17,812 nucleotides of DNA from NCBI GenBank assembly GCA_030148625.1, contig JASBTC010000237.1:1-17812 (forward strand), read 5' to 3'. Under the pieces are notes generated by a model. That model ran no database searches. It had not been told where the DNA came from and was given only the letters and a program-made list of their open reading frames with translations. Made by a program: the position numbers and the translations under genes. Of the stretch, positions 1 to 8,624 are shown piece after piece (the first letter of the stretch is position 1; every line of letters begins with the position of its first letter). The stretch comes from Sphingobium sp. GTDB taxonomy: Bacteria > Pseudomonadota > Alphaproteobacteria > Sphingomonadales > Sphingomonadaceae.

Positions 1-1041
1 CTTTTCCGGCGCCTTTTCCGCCAGTGCGGCATTGCGGGTCATGGTGGGGGCGATCGTTCGCGGGGCCCCGCGCTCGTTCGCCCCGCTGCGCACGATCATG
101 CGCACGACACGCCGCGCATTCTCGTCGATCTGTGCCGTGCCGACCTCACCCTTGTCGACCGCGGCCTTCAGCTTCGCGCCGAAATGGGTGGGCGGCCCGG
201 GCATCTCGATATCGAGGCCGGCATTGGCCGCGGCGACGGTCGAGCGGGTCGCGCCCCAGTCGGACACCACCGCGCCCTTATACCCCCATTCGGTTTTGAG
301 CAGGTCGGTCAGCAGCCAGCGATTCTCCGACGCATGCGCGCCGTTGACCTTGTTATAGGCGGCCATCACCGACCAGGGATCGGCGTCCTTCACGATCGCC
401 TCGAACGCCGGAAGATAGATTTCGCGCATCGTCCGCGGATCGACGACCGAGTCGACGATGAAGCGATTGGTTTCGGAATTGTTGGCCGCGAAATGCTTGA
501 GCGAGACGCCGATGCCCGTGCCCTGCGCGCCCTTCACATAGCCGCTTCCCATCCGTGCGGTCAGATAGGGATCTTCCGAATAGGTCTCGAAATTGCGGCC
601 CCAGCGCGGGGTGCGCACGATATTGACGGTCGGCGCGAGCAGCATGTCCGCGCCATGCGCCAGCGTCTCCCGCCCGATCGCAGCGCCGACCTCCGCCGCG
701 AGATCGGGGTTCCAGGTCGCGGCCAGCGCGACCGCGACCGGGAAGACGGTCGCAGGCCGTCCCTCGGGCGAGCGGACCCCGGTCGGGCCGTCGGTCATGC
801 GGAAGGGCGGAATGCCGAGGCGCGGGATCGGATTGAGCGTCATCGACGTTTCCCCCGCGAGCAGCAGGATCTTCTCGTCGAGCGTCAGCCGCCCCATCAG
901 ATCGTCGACCCGCGCCTCGAGCGACGCCGACCTGTTCTTGTAGACCGTGTTCTGGGCATGCGCGCCGGACAGCGCCGTCGTCGACGCAAGTAGCATCGCC
1001 GCAAGCAGCATCGCCGCAAGATGGGCCGTCCGGCGTGCCAT
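1..1041 (-). CDS. GH3 family beta-glucosidase-like exported glycoside hydrolase (C-terminal part outside window)
   Basis: The visible 347 codons cover a signal peptide (residues 1 to about 29, probable cleavage after AHA) and most of a GH3 N-terminal TIM-barrel domain. Recognisable GH3 landmarks are RMTDGPTGVR near residue 81, LKHFAANNSETNR near 181 (the KHF substrate-binding segment) and VVSDWGAT, whose Asp261 is the expected catalytic nucleophile. The reading frame is still open at base 1, so the C-terminal GH3 domain lies outside. The ATG at 1041 overlaps the TGA of the upstream gene (TGATG), indicating translational coupling. As the last visible gene of a rhamnosidase operon, it probably removes beta-linked glucose (or another beta-sugar) from the aglycone or oligosaccharide after rhamnose is taken off. 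Family is certain; substrate is inferred, since GH3 also includes xylosidases and other activities. Confidence 0.93.
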   Translation of the reverse strand, partial: MARRTAHLAAMLLAAMLLASTTALSGAHAQNTVYKNRSASLEARVDDLMGRLTLDEKILLLAGETSMTLNPIPRLGIPPFRMTDGPTGVRSPEGRPATVFPVAVALAATWNPDLAAEVGAAIGRETLAHGADMLLAPTVNIVRTPRWGRNFETYSEDPYLTARMGSGYVKGAQGTGIGVSLKHFAANNSETNRFIVDSVVDPRTMREIYLPAFEAIVKDADPWSVMAAYNKVNGAHASENRWLLTDLLKTEWGYKGAVVSDWGATRSTVAAANAGLDIEMPGPPTHFGAKLKAAVDKGEVGTAQIDENARRVVRMIVRSGANERGAPRTIAPTMTRNAALAEKAPEK

Positions 1042-1364
1042 CACTTGATCTGCGCCAGATCCGCCGCGGTTGCGGCCAACATCTCGTCGGTGATCTTGCC
1101 ATTGGCATAGGGCTTGAGCTGATTGAGGCCGATCGCCTTGAACATCTCATATTCGGGCATGGCGATCATGCCGGGGAAATGCTTCTCGATCACCGCCTTG
1201 CCTTTTTCGTCGGCGACGATGTCCTGCAGCGGCGTATCGAGCGTGAACTTGCCTTCGGCAGCGGGTGCCTTTTCGGTCGCGGGCTTCGCCTGGCTGGCGT
1301 CCTGCGCATATGCTGCGGGCGCCGCGACCATCGCTGCCGCGATCAGCATCATCATCGTCTTCAT
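1041..1364 (-). CDS. Small secreted protein with a DUF1858-like helical domain (function unknown)
   Basis: This encodes 107 residues: a clear signal peptide (residues 1 to about 20, ending AAYAQ), a low-complexity Ala/Lys/Pro/Glu linker (about 21-38), and a compact domain with the pattern TPLQDIVAD..AKAVIEKHFPG, then a segment around LNQLKPYANGKITDEML and a last helix ADLAQIK. The ATG at 1364 is chosen because an AGGA lies about 10 bases upstream and the signal peptide follows at once. Its TGA overlaps the GH3 start, so the two are probably translated together. From memory, this domain resembles DUF1858-like modules and C-terminal appendages on some sphingomonad and Caulobacter glycoside hydrolases; here it stands alone. 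No catalytic residues are evident. A role as an accessory to the periplasmic glycosidases is inference only. Confidence 0.82.
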   Translation of the reverse strand: MKTMMMLIAAAMVAAPAAYAQDASQAKPATEKAPAAEGKFTLDTPLQDIVADEKGKAVIEKHFPGMIAMPEYEMFKAIGLNQLKPYANGKITDEMLAATAADLAQIK

Positions 1365-1410
1365 GTCTTTTTCCTTTCTGGAGTCGGTGGGAATCATCGC
1401 TCGGTTCATA

Positions 1411-3006
1411 TCATCGATCGGGCGCTTCGCAGGTGAAGCTCGCGGCATCGTCGGTCGATCCCTTGCCGTCCCATTTCGCGGTCCTGGGAAAGGGGCAGAG
1501 CGGACGCGTCCGCCCGGCCTTTGCCGGCAGGCCGAGATAGGCAAAGAGATCATTGTCATATTTGGTCGCGACGATCCGCTCGGGCGCCGGGCCGCCTTGC
1601 CGCCACGCATCCATCGTGCCCAGCGCATCGAAGATGTTGGGCCCCGGCCCGGCGAAGCAGTGCGACATGCCCGGCACCATGAACAGGCGCACCGAATTGC
1701 CGGCAGCGCGCGGCTGCGCGGCCACGAGGCGCTGGTAATAATCGATCGTGTTGCCCGGCGGAATCGCCGCATCCTGCCAGCCATGATAAAGGAGCAGCTT
1801 GCCCCCGCGCTTGAAGAAGGGCGCAAGATCGGTCCTGTCGGCGTCGAGATCGCCGCCGACCCGCTGCTTCGCCAGCGCGTAATCGCGCTCCATGTCGAAT
1901 TGCGAGAGCTGCCAGTCCGGATTGGCATGGACGAAGTAGCGGAAGAACGACGTCGAGAATTTCGCGTGCTGCGAATTGGCGCCCGTCAGCCACATACCCC
2001 AGGTGCCGGCCTCGGCCTCCGCCCCCGGTACGAAGCCCGGATAGAAGCTGCTGCCGTCGGCGCGCTTCGGCCCCTCATAGAGTTGCCTGGCGGTCGCGAC
2101 CTCGGCATTGGTCAGGCAGTCGGCGCCGCCGTCGCCCTTGCAGGCCAGCTTGGCCGGTTCGAAACGGCAGAGGCGCGGATTCTCGATCACGCCGTCCTTC
2201 ACCCCGTCCAGCATGTCGCACTGGCCGAGCGAAGCCGCCTGCAACAGCTTCAGCTTGGCAAGCGGCAGGTCTCCTCCGGGCTTCGAGACCGCGACCGCGT
2301 TGCTGGCGAAAGCACTCGCCATGCGCGTCCAGGGCATCGCCGGGGCGCCCGCGATGATCGCGTCATAATCGGCGGGATAACGCTGCGCGAGCGTCAGCGC
2401 CTGCCGCCCGCCGTCGGAACAGCCGTGGAAATAGCTCGCCGCGAGCTGCCCGTCATAATAGGCCGCGATCACCTGTTTCGCGGTTTCGGCGCCGACATGA
2501 TTGGCGCGCCAGCCATAATCGCGGATCTTCTCGGGCGCATTCAGCGCCCACTGCGCATCGACGTCGCTTTCGGCGACATGACCCATATCGGTGCCGACCG
2601 TGGCATAGCCCTTTTGCACCGCGCCGCGCATCAGCAGCGAGGGGAGCAGCATGTTCGCGCCGAAACCGCCATTGCCGGCGCCCATCAGCTTGCCGTTCCA
2701 GCTCGCCCTTTCGGGCAGCCAGACCTCGACCTTGATCGACGAGCCCGCCACCGGCGACAGCGTCGCCTGCACACGGCAGAAGGCGGCGGGCGCCGGCAGG
2801 CCGGGCTGTCCGGCCTGCAGATTGACCACCGCGCCGCTCGCCAGCGTCGATGCCGCGTCGATCCGGCCATGTTTCAGCGCAAGGCCGGTCAGCGCCTCGC
2901 AGCTATCGGCTTTCCGGGCGACAGGCGCCGGTGCTGCGGGACCATCGCCGGTCGCGCAGGCGGCGAGCAGCGACGTCGCGATCGGCAGGAGCAATAGGGC
3001 CCTCAT
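1411..3006 (-). CDS. Tannase/feruloyl esterase family lipoprotein
   Basis: A 531-residue alpha/beta hydrolase of the tannase family, which hydrolyses esters of aromatic acids such as feruloyl, caffeoyl or galloyl groups. The N-terminus has a lipoprotein signal with lipobox LLAAC (Cys17), so the enzyme should be membrane-anchored. The family CS-D-HC arrangement is visible: GCSDGG with Cys196-Ser197 (nucleophile), GWQD with Asp412, and MSHC with His449-Cys450; the two cysteines next to Ser and His form the typical disulfide. Further Cys pairs (about residues 263-297) lie in the lid region. The ATG at 3006 overlaps the previous TGA (ATGA); the longer open frame upstream runs into the preceding gene and is not used. 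Its place beside a rhamnosidase and two other esterases suggests de-acylation of a plant phenolic glycoside or decorated polysaccharide. Confidence 0.95.
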   Translation of the reverse strand: MRALLLLPIATSLLAACATGDGPAAPAPVARKADSCEALTGLALKHGRIDAASTLASGAVVNLQAGQPGLPAPAAFCRVQATLSPVAGSSIKVEVWLPERASWNGKLMGAGNGGFGANMLLPSLLMRGAVQKGYATVGTDMGHVAESDVDAQWALNAPEKIRDYGWRANHVGAETAKQVIAAYYDGQLAASYFHGCSDGGRQALTLAQRYPADYDAIIAGAPAMPWTRMASAFASNAVAVSKPGGDLPLAKLKLLQAASLGQCDMLDGVKDGVIENPRLCRFEPAKLACKGDGGADCLTNAEVATARQLYEGPKRADGSSFYPGFVPGAEAEAGTWGMWLTGANSQHAKFSTSFFRYFVHANPDWQLSQFDMERDYALAKQRVGGDLDADRTDLAPFFKRGGKLLLYHGWQDAAIPPGNTIDYYQRLVAAQPRAAGNSVRLFMVPGMSHCFAGPGPNIFDALGTMDAWRQGGPAPERIVATKYDNDLFAYLGLPAKAGRTRPLCPFPRTAKWDGKGSTDDAASFTCEAPDR

Positions 3007-3875
3007 TTGCCGAGCAGTCCCTGGGCGCGCATCCAGCCCGCCATGGCTTCCGGCCAGGCGTCGCTCGGCTTGCCGCTCTTCGTCATGCCGAAGCCATGGC
3101 CCCCGCTGGGATAGGTGACGAGCCGCGTCGCCGCGCCCGATTTCTGCCACGCCTCTGCCAGCCGGACACTGTCGTCATGCGCAAGCTTGTCGTCGTCGGC
3201 GACCGCGACGAAAAGCGGCGGGGCCGATTTCGGTGCCGTGATCGCGTCGGGCAACAGGCCCGGATAGATGGCGACCGCGAAATCGGGCCGGCTTTCGGGC
3301 TTGCCGGCGAGCAGGGCCCACACCGTCACCGCGCCGCCGGCCGAAAACCCCATCAGGCCGATACGATCGCGCTTGATCCCGTAGCGCGCGGCGTTGGCGC
3401 GCACCCATGTCACCGCTTCTTCGCCATCGGCGGTCGCGAGCGGGCGCAACGGCTCGACGGCGGTGCGCAGCGCCGGAAGATCGTTGAGATAGCGCATCAG
3501 GCTGAGCGGAAAATCGGCGCCGGTTTCGAGCAGCCGATATTTGAGCACGAAGACCGTGACACCCTGGCCGTTCAGCCATCTGGCGACGGCGGCGCCCTCA
3601 TTCTCGATCGACAGCATGTGAAAGGCACCGCCGGGCGCGACGATCACCGCCGTGCCGTTGGCCTTGCCCTTTTCGGGCACATAGGCGGTCAGCGTCGCGT
3701 CCGACACGTTGCGCACGATCGTGCCGAACGCACCGGATTCGGTCACTTCCGCCGATTTCGCGGGCTCCGGCTTCGACCAGAGCCTGATCACCTGCTGCGC
3801 GCACGCCGGAATCGCCGCGATGGCGAGCGCACCGGCGAACAGGCCGGCGATCGGGATGAGGAAACGCCTCGCCAT
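3003..3875 (-). CDS. Exported alpha/beta-hydrolase, esterase/lipase type (acetyl or feruloyl esterase-like)
   Basis: A 290-residue alpha/beta hydrolase with a signal peptide (residues 1 to about 26, ending ACAQQ). The oxyanion region is APGGAFHMLS (about 80-89), the nucleophile elbow is GFSAGG with Ser178, the acid is probably among Asp227-Asp229 in VADDDK, and His260 lies in GGHGFG. This layout matches the small polysaccharide-esterase group (BD-FAE or acetylxylan-esterase-like) often found beside glycosidases. The ATG at 3875 is preferred to an in-frame GTG at 3884: GGAAG lies 8 bases before the ATG, while the GTG has the Shine-Dalgarno directly against it. It begins 5 bases after the preceding stop, and its own stop overlaps the tannase start. 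Removal of acetyl or similar groups from the imported glycoside is inferred. Confidence 0.93.
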   Translation of the reverse strand: MARRFLIPIAGLFAGALAIAAIPACAQQVIRLWSKPEPAKSAEVTESGAFGTIVRNVSDATLTAYVPEKGKANGTAVIVAPGGAFHMLSIENEGAAVARWLNGQGVTVFVLKYRLLETGADFPLSLMRYLNDLPALRTAVEPLRPLATADGEEAVTWVRANAARYGIKRDRIGLMGFSAGGAVTVWALLAGKPESRPDFAVAIYPGLLPDAITAPKSAPPLFVAVADDDKLAHDDSVRLAEAWQKSGAATRLVTYPSGGHGFGMTKSGKPSDAWPEAMAGWMRAQGLLGK

Positions 3876-3880
3876 GTCCT

Positions 3881-5353
3881 TCACTTCCTTCCTTCTTGCG
3901 CGGCCGCGATCGCGGTCAGTGCCGGGCTCGTCGCCGGCTCCATCGCCGCTCCGCCGATGCCGATCGACAGCAGCCGGGCGGCACCGGGGTCGAGCCGAGA
4001 CCAGGCGGGCAGGCCCTTTCCATTGGGATCGCCCGTCTTCGCGAAATTGGTCCAGTAATCGCCGATCAGCCTGGCCGCGGCGCGGTCTTCGGCGGTGGCG
4101 TCCGCTGGCAGGTTGCCGAACTGGAAGACCACGTCGGATGCATGGACGGCACCCTGATCCTTCTTGCGCTGGCCCTCCGCGACATAGCCGAAGCGATAGA
4201 GGAAGGCCGGCGCGCCGGCCCGCGCCTGCAACAGGCCGAAGGCCAATGCCGGTTCGCCGAACATGATGTCCGCCGCGACGCGGCGGTTCGCCTCGTCCTT
4301 GTCGGCATAGGCGGCCATCACCGCGTCGGCCCCCGCCCCGAGCCCTTCGAGCGCGGGCTTGTTCACCATGCCCCGGAAAGCGCCGGGCACGAAGCCCAGC
4401 TCGTCGTCGTTGCTGCCGACGATATAGGGGATTTTCGCCTGTTTGCCCGCGGCGAAGATCGCATCGGCATTGGCGGGCACGATGACGCCATCGGTGATCG
4501 GCCCCGAATAGCGATCATCCTCCTTGTTCAGCAGGTTGATGCCGCCCAGGACCCGGTCGGCCGGCAGCGCACGCAGCGCCGCCGCGTCGCCCGCCTTTGC
4601 GCGTGTGCCAAAGGCCTGCCCCTTCGCCTGCGCCTCGGCGAGCGTCGGCCAGCGGTTGCGACTTCCGCCCGAGGCGACGATCGCGCGCACGAACAGCCCC
4701 TTCGCCGCGGGTGACGCCATCAGCCGCGTGACCGACTCGCCCCCGGCGCTCTCGCCGAAAACCGTCACGCTGGCCGGATCCCCGCCAAGCGCCGCGACAT
4801 TGCGCTGCACCCATTTGAGCGCCGCGATCTGGTCCATCAGCCCCCAATTGCCGCCGCCGTCGATCGCGGGATGCGCGAAGAAGCCGAAACGGCCGAGCCG
4901 GTAGTTGAAGCTGACGACGACGAAGCCGCGCCGCGCGAGCGCCGCGCCGTCGGTTTCGGGGAGCGAGCCCGACCCGCCGACGAAACCCCCGCCATGGATC
5001 CAGACCATGACCGGCAGCTTCGCGCCCTTTTCCGGTCGCGGCGTCCAGACATTGAGGAACAGGCAATCCTCGTTCATCGGCCGCTCGCCCGCCTTGGCGC
5101 CGGGCATCGGATTCTGCATGCAATCCGCACCATAAGCGGTGGCATCGCGTGGCGCGGTCCAGGGCGGGACGGGCGCGGGATCGCGCCAGCGCCCGTCCCC
5201 GACCGGCGCCGCCGCATAGGGGACGCCCTTGAAGGCGGCGACACCCTCGGCGGTCGCACCCGCGACCGGCCCGCTGTCGATCGTCACCTGCTGCGCGGCG
5301 GCGGGCGCCGCGATCGCACAGGCTATTGCGAACAGGGTTACGCTACGCATCAT
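3881..5353 (-). CDS. Type-B carboxylesterase (para-nitrobenzyl-esterase family), exported
   Basis: A 490-residue carboxylesterase type B. A signal peptide ends near AAPAAAQQ (residues 15-22). Family marks are NEDCLFLNVWTP (94-105), the oxyanion motif IHGGGFVGG (119-127), the nucleophile elbow FGESAGG (Ser202), a probable acid in SNDDELGF (about 314-321) and AVHASDV with His404. The length is typical. The ATG at 5353 overlaps the TGA of the rhamnosidase gene (ATGA); a second ATG follows at 5350. The family hydrolyses carboxylic esters of many kinds, so the substrate is not fixed by sequence. As one of three unrelated esterases in this operon it probably removes a different acyl group from the same glycoside, in the periplasm. 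Confidence 0.96.
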   Translation of the reverse strand: MMRSVTLFAIACAIAAPAAAQQVTIDSGPVAGATAEGVAAFKGVPYAAAPVGDGRWRDPAPVPPWTAPRDATAYGADCMQNPMPGAKAGERPMNEDCLFLNVWTPRPEKGAKLPVMVWIHGGGFVGGSGSLPETDGAALARRGFVVVSFNYRLGRFGFFAHPAIDGGGNWGLMDQIAALKWVQRNVAALGGDPASVTVFGESAGGESVTRLMASPAAKGLFVRAIVASGGSRNRWPTLAEAQAKGQAFGTRAKAGDAAALRALPADRVLGGINLLNKEDDRYSGPITDGVIVPANADAIFAAGKQAKIPYIVGSNDDELGFVPGAFRGMVNKPALEGLGAGADAVMAAYADKDEANRRVAADIMFGEPALAFGLLQARAGAPAFLYRFGYVAEGQRKKDQGAVHASDVVFQFGNLPADATAEDRAAARLIGDYWTNFAKTGDPNGKGLPAWSRLDPGAARLLSIGIGGAAMEPATSPALTAIAAAQEGRK

Positions 5354-8300
5354 CGGTCGGCTCCGGTGGTGAAGGTGAACTGGCCTGGCCCGGTACGATA
5401 GACGGAATAGCCCGCCTCCTGCCGCAGGGGTTCGGCTCCGGCGGGCGCGTGCACCGCGCCGAAACGGGCCGGAACCCAGATCTCGCCGGTCGTGTTCGGC
5501 GGAACCTCGGCGGTCAGCGTCAGCCTGCCGCCTGCGACCGTCCAGCCGGAAAAGGCGCGCCCATGGATCGTCTCCATCGTCGCCTCCGCACTGGCAAGAC
5601 CATCGGGAATCGCCGGCTTGACCAGGACCGTCTTGTAGCCCGGCGCGCCGGGGCGCAGGCCGGCGAGGCGCTGGCGCAACCCGTCGGCGATCGACCCGAA
5701 ATAATGATGATCGCGCGACCGGCTGTTCAGGCTCCAGGTCTCGAACATGGTGGAATGGCCGTTGGCGATCCACCAGCCCCAGCTCGGTTCGTCGGTGCGC
5801 GTCGCGACGCGATAGGCGAGGTCGGCATGGCCGTAGTCGCTCAATATCTCGAGCAGATAGCGCGCACCGAACACGCCGGTGCGCAGCCCCTGTTTGTCGA
5901 CGTCGCGCGCGATCGCGTCCGCGACCCCCTGCTCGCCGCCCTTCGGCGCCATGCCGAAGGCCAGCGGCAGCACATTCTGGACCTGGGTCGGCGGCCCGGC
6001 GACACCCTTGGCATCGACGGTGCGATACCAGCCATTCGCCGCATCCCAGTAGCGCGCATTATAGGCGCCACGGATATCCGCCGCGAGCCGGGCGTAGCGC
6101 GCGGCATCCTCCGCCTTGCCGACGACGGCGGAGGATCGGGCGAGCAGATCGGCCTGATGGAAGAAATAGGCGGTGGTCACGGCATCGATGCCGCCGCCGC
6201 GCGCATTGCTATAGTCCATGCCGCCCGCCGATGCCCATTCGGACAGGCCCGCCGCGCGCCGATAATCGGGCGCCTTGATGAAGGTCGCGGTATAATCGAC
6301 CAGCCGGCGCTGCATCGCCTGATTGTCGGCAAGCACGTGCGTATCGCCATAGGTGGTGTAGAGTTCCCAGGGCAGGATCATCGCCGCGACGTCCCAGGGC
6401 GTGGTCGGCCCCCAGATGACGTTCCAGCCCGGCGTATCCTCATAGCCATAATAGGGCGTCGTCGGCGCGATCTCGGGCAATTCGCCCTTTTCCGACTGCG
6501 CATCGCGGAAATCGGCGAGCCATTTGGTCCAGACGCGCGCGACGTCGAGGCTGCGTGCCGCGGCGCCCGCCGACGCCTGTGCATCGCCGGTCCAGCCATT
6601 CTTCTCATAGGTCGGCGTGTCGGTCTGGAAGCCGTGCATATTGTTGAGGATCGTCGCGATCGCCGCGGCGTCGATCCGGTTGAGCAGCGGATTGGCGCTC
6701 GTGAAACTGCCGGTGCGCGCAACCGCGGAATGGGCGATGCGTGCCGTCAGCACCCCGTCCGCCGGCGTTCCGGGAAAACCCTCGACCTGGACATAGCGGA
6801 AACCGCGATAGCCGAAGCGCGGCGCCCATTGCTCCTCGCCCTTGCCGGCGAGCGTGTAGCGGTCGGTCTGGAGTTGCGCATCGATCAGCCCTGCGGCCGG
6901 CACCACCCGGCCATTCTCGGCAATGCGCTCGCTCGCGATCATCGACACGGTCGTCCCGGCCGGGCCGCGCAGCCTGAGCACCGGCCAGCCCGAGACGATC
7001 CGTCCGAAATCATAGACGTGCACACCGGGCGCCGCCTGTTTGACCGCAACCGGGGCGATCGTCTCCACCGGCTCGATCATTTCGGAATTCACCGCCACCA
7101 GCCGGCCCGCAGGGCCGGTGACGAGCGTTGCCGCCGACCATTTACCGTCCCGGAAACCGGGCCGGTCCCAGCCGGCCGGAACGAGACGGGCGTCGAAACG
7201 CTCGCCGCGATGCACCGAATCGTTCAGCGTCGGCCCCGATATCGTCCGCCAGCCGGCATCGGTCGCGATCGTCTCGCGCGTGCCGTCGGCATAGGTGATC
7301 TCGAGCTGCGCCCTGATCGCGGGCTCGCCATGCCAGAGGGCTGCGTGGAAATACCATTCATTGGGATCGGTCAGCCCGTACCAGCCGCGCCCCAGCTCCG
7401 CGCCGACGACATTCTCGCCCCGGCCGAGCAAGGCGGTCACATCATAGGCATAGGTCAGCACCCGCTTGTCATAAGCGGTGAAGCCCGCACCCAGCGACGA
7501 TCCGACGATCTGGCCATTGACCGACAGCCGCGGCATGCCCGCGCCCGCGACATAGAGGCGCGCCTGTGCGACGGGCCTGGTCAGTCGAAAGGCGCGGCGA
7601 ACGAGCGGCGCGGGCGCCTCGATCGGCAGCATCAGATCGACGCCCGGCACGCCGCTCGCGACGACCAGCCCGTCCCCGGTCACGGCGCCGCCGCTGAAGG
7701 GATTGTCGCCACCGGCAAAATCGATGCCGACGTCCGGGCCCCGGCCGCCCGTCACGCGCACATGGTGCACGATCGCCGCCGCGGCTTCCTTCGCCGAAAA
7801 GCCGATCGTGCCATGGGCATGCGCGTCATTCTCGATCGTCGCGACGATCGTGCCGTCGATGCTGGTAACGATGCGCCGGCCTTCGGCGCGAATCTGGAGG
7901 CGGATGCGGCGCCCCTTGATCGGACCGGCCAGCGTCACCTGCCCCAGCCTTTCGGTCTTCACCGCGGAGCTGGTGCCGCCGGGATAGCGGCGGACCGACT
8001 GGATCAGCTCGGGTCCGTTCCTGTCCTCGGCCAAAGTCCAGACATAGGCGTCGCCATAGGTCTTGCCGTTGGGGAGCGCGCGGAACAGGATATCGACGGC
8101 CTTGCCCGTCAAGGTCAGTTCTGTGTCGAGCGTCAGGTCGCTCCAGTCATGGTCGCGCCGCTGCGGGCCGGCGATCCACCGCGCCTGCCAGTCGGACGTA
8201 TCGAGCAATCCCATTTCCCACCAGGCGGGCGCACTCCAGCCGCTGGCCTTGCCCTCCGCATCCCAAACCTGCACCTGCCACCAGTAACGCCGGCGCGACG

Positions 8301-8589
8301 ACAATGCCGGCCCGGCATAGGCGATCTGGACATTGTCGGCCGATACCATTTTGCCGCTGTCCCATAAAGGTGCGCGATCGAGAGCATCGACCTCCGTCGC
8401 CACGCGGATGCGATAGGCCGACTGGCGCGCGACGGGCGAGCGCCAGGCCAGGCGCGGCGCCGCGACATCGAGGCCCAGCGGCGCCGGCGCATATTCGGTG
8501 CGCAGAGCCGTTGGCGCCTCCTGCGCCGCAGGCGCCGGCGTCGCGGCTGCCAGGACAGCCGCCAGCGCACCCAGGACCAGGCCCCGCAA
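5350..8589 (-). CDS. GH78 alpha-L-rhamnosidase, exported, multidomain
   Basis: About 1079 residues if read from the TTG at 8589. Domains in order: signal peptide (1 to about 22), an N-terminal beta-sandwich (about 40-130, with YWWQVQVWD), a laminin-G/concanavalin-like insert (about 145-282), the Bac_rhamnosid_N sandwich (about 330-500), a further beta domain (about 520-620), the (alpha/alpha)6 catalytic barrel (about 625-970) and a C-terminal beta domain. The family acid motif is DTPTYEKNGWTGDAQ with Asp657 and Glu662; the second Glu is Glu950 in STMFETWS. These match the inverting GH78 mechanism that releases terminal alpha-L-rhamnose. The start is uncertain: no in-frame ATG lies between the signal peptide and an ATG at 8694 inside the receptor gene. 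The TTG gives a normal signal peptide; CTG at 8601 is an alternative. Confidence 0.95.
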   Translation of the reverse strand: MRGLVLGALAAVLAAATPAPAAQEAPTALRTEYAPAPLGLDVAAPRLAWRSPVARQSAYRIRVATEVDALDRAPLWDSGKMVSADNVQIAYAGPALSSRRRYWWQVQVWDAEGKASGWSAPAWWEMGLLDTSDWQARWIAGPQRRDHDWSDLTLDTELTLTGKAVDILFRALPNGKTYGDAYVWTLAEDRNGPELIQSVRRYPGGTSSAVKTERLGQVTLAGPIKGRRIRLQIRAEGRRIVTSIDGTIVATIENDAHAHGTIGFSAKEAAAAIVHHVRVTGGRGPDVGIDFAGGDNPFSGGAVTGDGLVVASGVPGVDLMLPIEAPAPLVRRAFRLTRPVAQARLYVAGAGMPRLSVNGQIVGSSLGAGFTAYDKRVLTYAYDVTALLGRGENVVGAELGRGWYGLTDPNEWYFHAALWHGEPAIRAQLEITYADGTRETIATDAGWRTISGPTLNDSVHRGERFDARLVPAGWDRPGFRDGKWSAATLVTGPAGRLVAVNSEMIEPVETIAPVAVKQAAPGVHVYDFGRIVSGWPVLRLRGPAGTTVSMIASERIAENGRVVPAAGLIDAQLQTDRYTLAGKGEEQWAPRFGYRGFRYVQVEGFPGTPADGVLTARIAHSAVARTGSFTSANPLLNRIDAAAIATILNNMHGFQTDTPTYEKNGWTGDAQASAGAAARSLDVARVWTKWLADFRDAQSEKGELPEIAPTTPYYGYEDTPGWNVIWGPTTPWDVAAMILPWELYTTYGDTHVLADNQAMQRRLVDYTATFIKAPDYRRAAGLSEWASAGGMDYSNARGGGIDAVTTAYFFHQADLLARSSAVVGKAEDAARYARLAADIRGAYNARYWDAANGWYRTVDAKGVAGPPTQVQNVLPLAFGMAPKGGEQGVADAIARDVDKQGLRTGVFGARYLLEILSDYGHADLAYRVATRTDEPSWGWWIANGHSTMFETWSLNSRSRDHHYFGSIADGLRQRLAGLRPGAPGYKTVLVKPAIPDGLASAEATMETIHGRAFSGWTVAGGRLTLTAEVPPNTTGEIWVPARFGAVHAPAGAEPLRQEAGYSVYRTGPGQFTFTTGADR

Positions 8590-8597
8590 GCTTCCGA

Positions 8598-8624
8598 TCA
8601 GCGGCAGCGCCTCCTCCTCATCAT
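8598..8624 (-). other. Eight-codon mini-ORF (MMRRRRCR) at the receptor/rhamnosidase junction
   Basis: An ATG-ATG pair starts on the last base of the receptor stop codon (TGATG), just as coupled genes do elsewhere in this operon, then runs six codons (Arg4, Cys, Arg) to a TGA at 8600-8598. That TGA overlaps a CTG in the rhamnosidase frame and lies 8 bases before its TTG. Its AGGAGGAGG could also act as a Shine-Dalgarno for the CTG 8 bases on. It may be a coupling leader peptide, or the true basic N-terminus of the rhamnosidase signal peptide split by a one-base indel. The sequence alone does not decide. Confidence 0.4.

Noticed and set aside
5354..5773. Upstream extension of the carboxylesterase frame
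   Set aside because: The extension is an Arg-rich out-of-frame read of the rhamnosidase 3' end; the signal peptide begins at the ATG at 5353.
5326..8367. Very long plus-strand open frame (over 1000 codons) opposite the rhamnosidase
   Set aside because: It is an antisense shadow in high-GC DNA. The product is rich in Arg, Gly and Asp with no domain marks, while the minus strand encodes a complete GH78 enzyme with its catalytic motifs.
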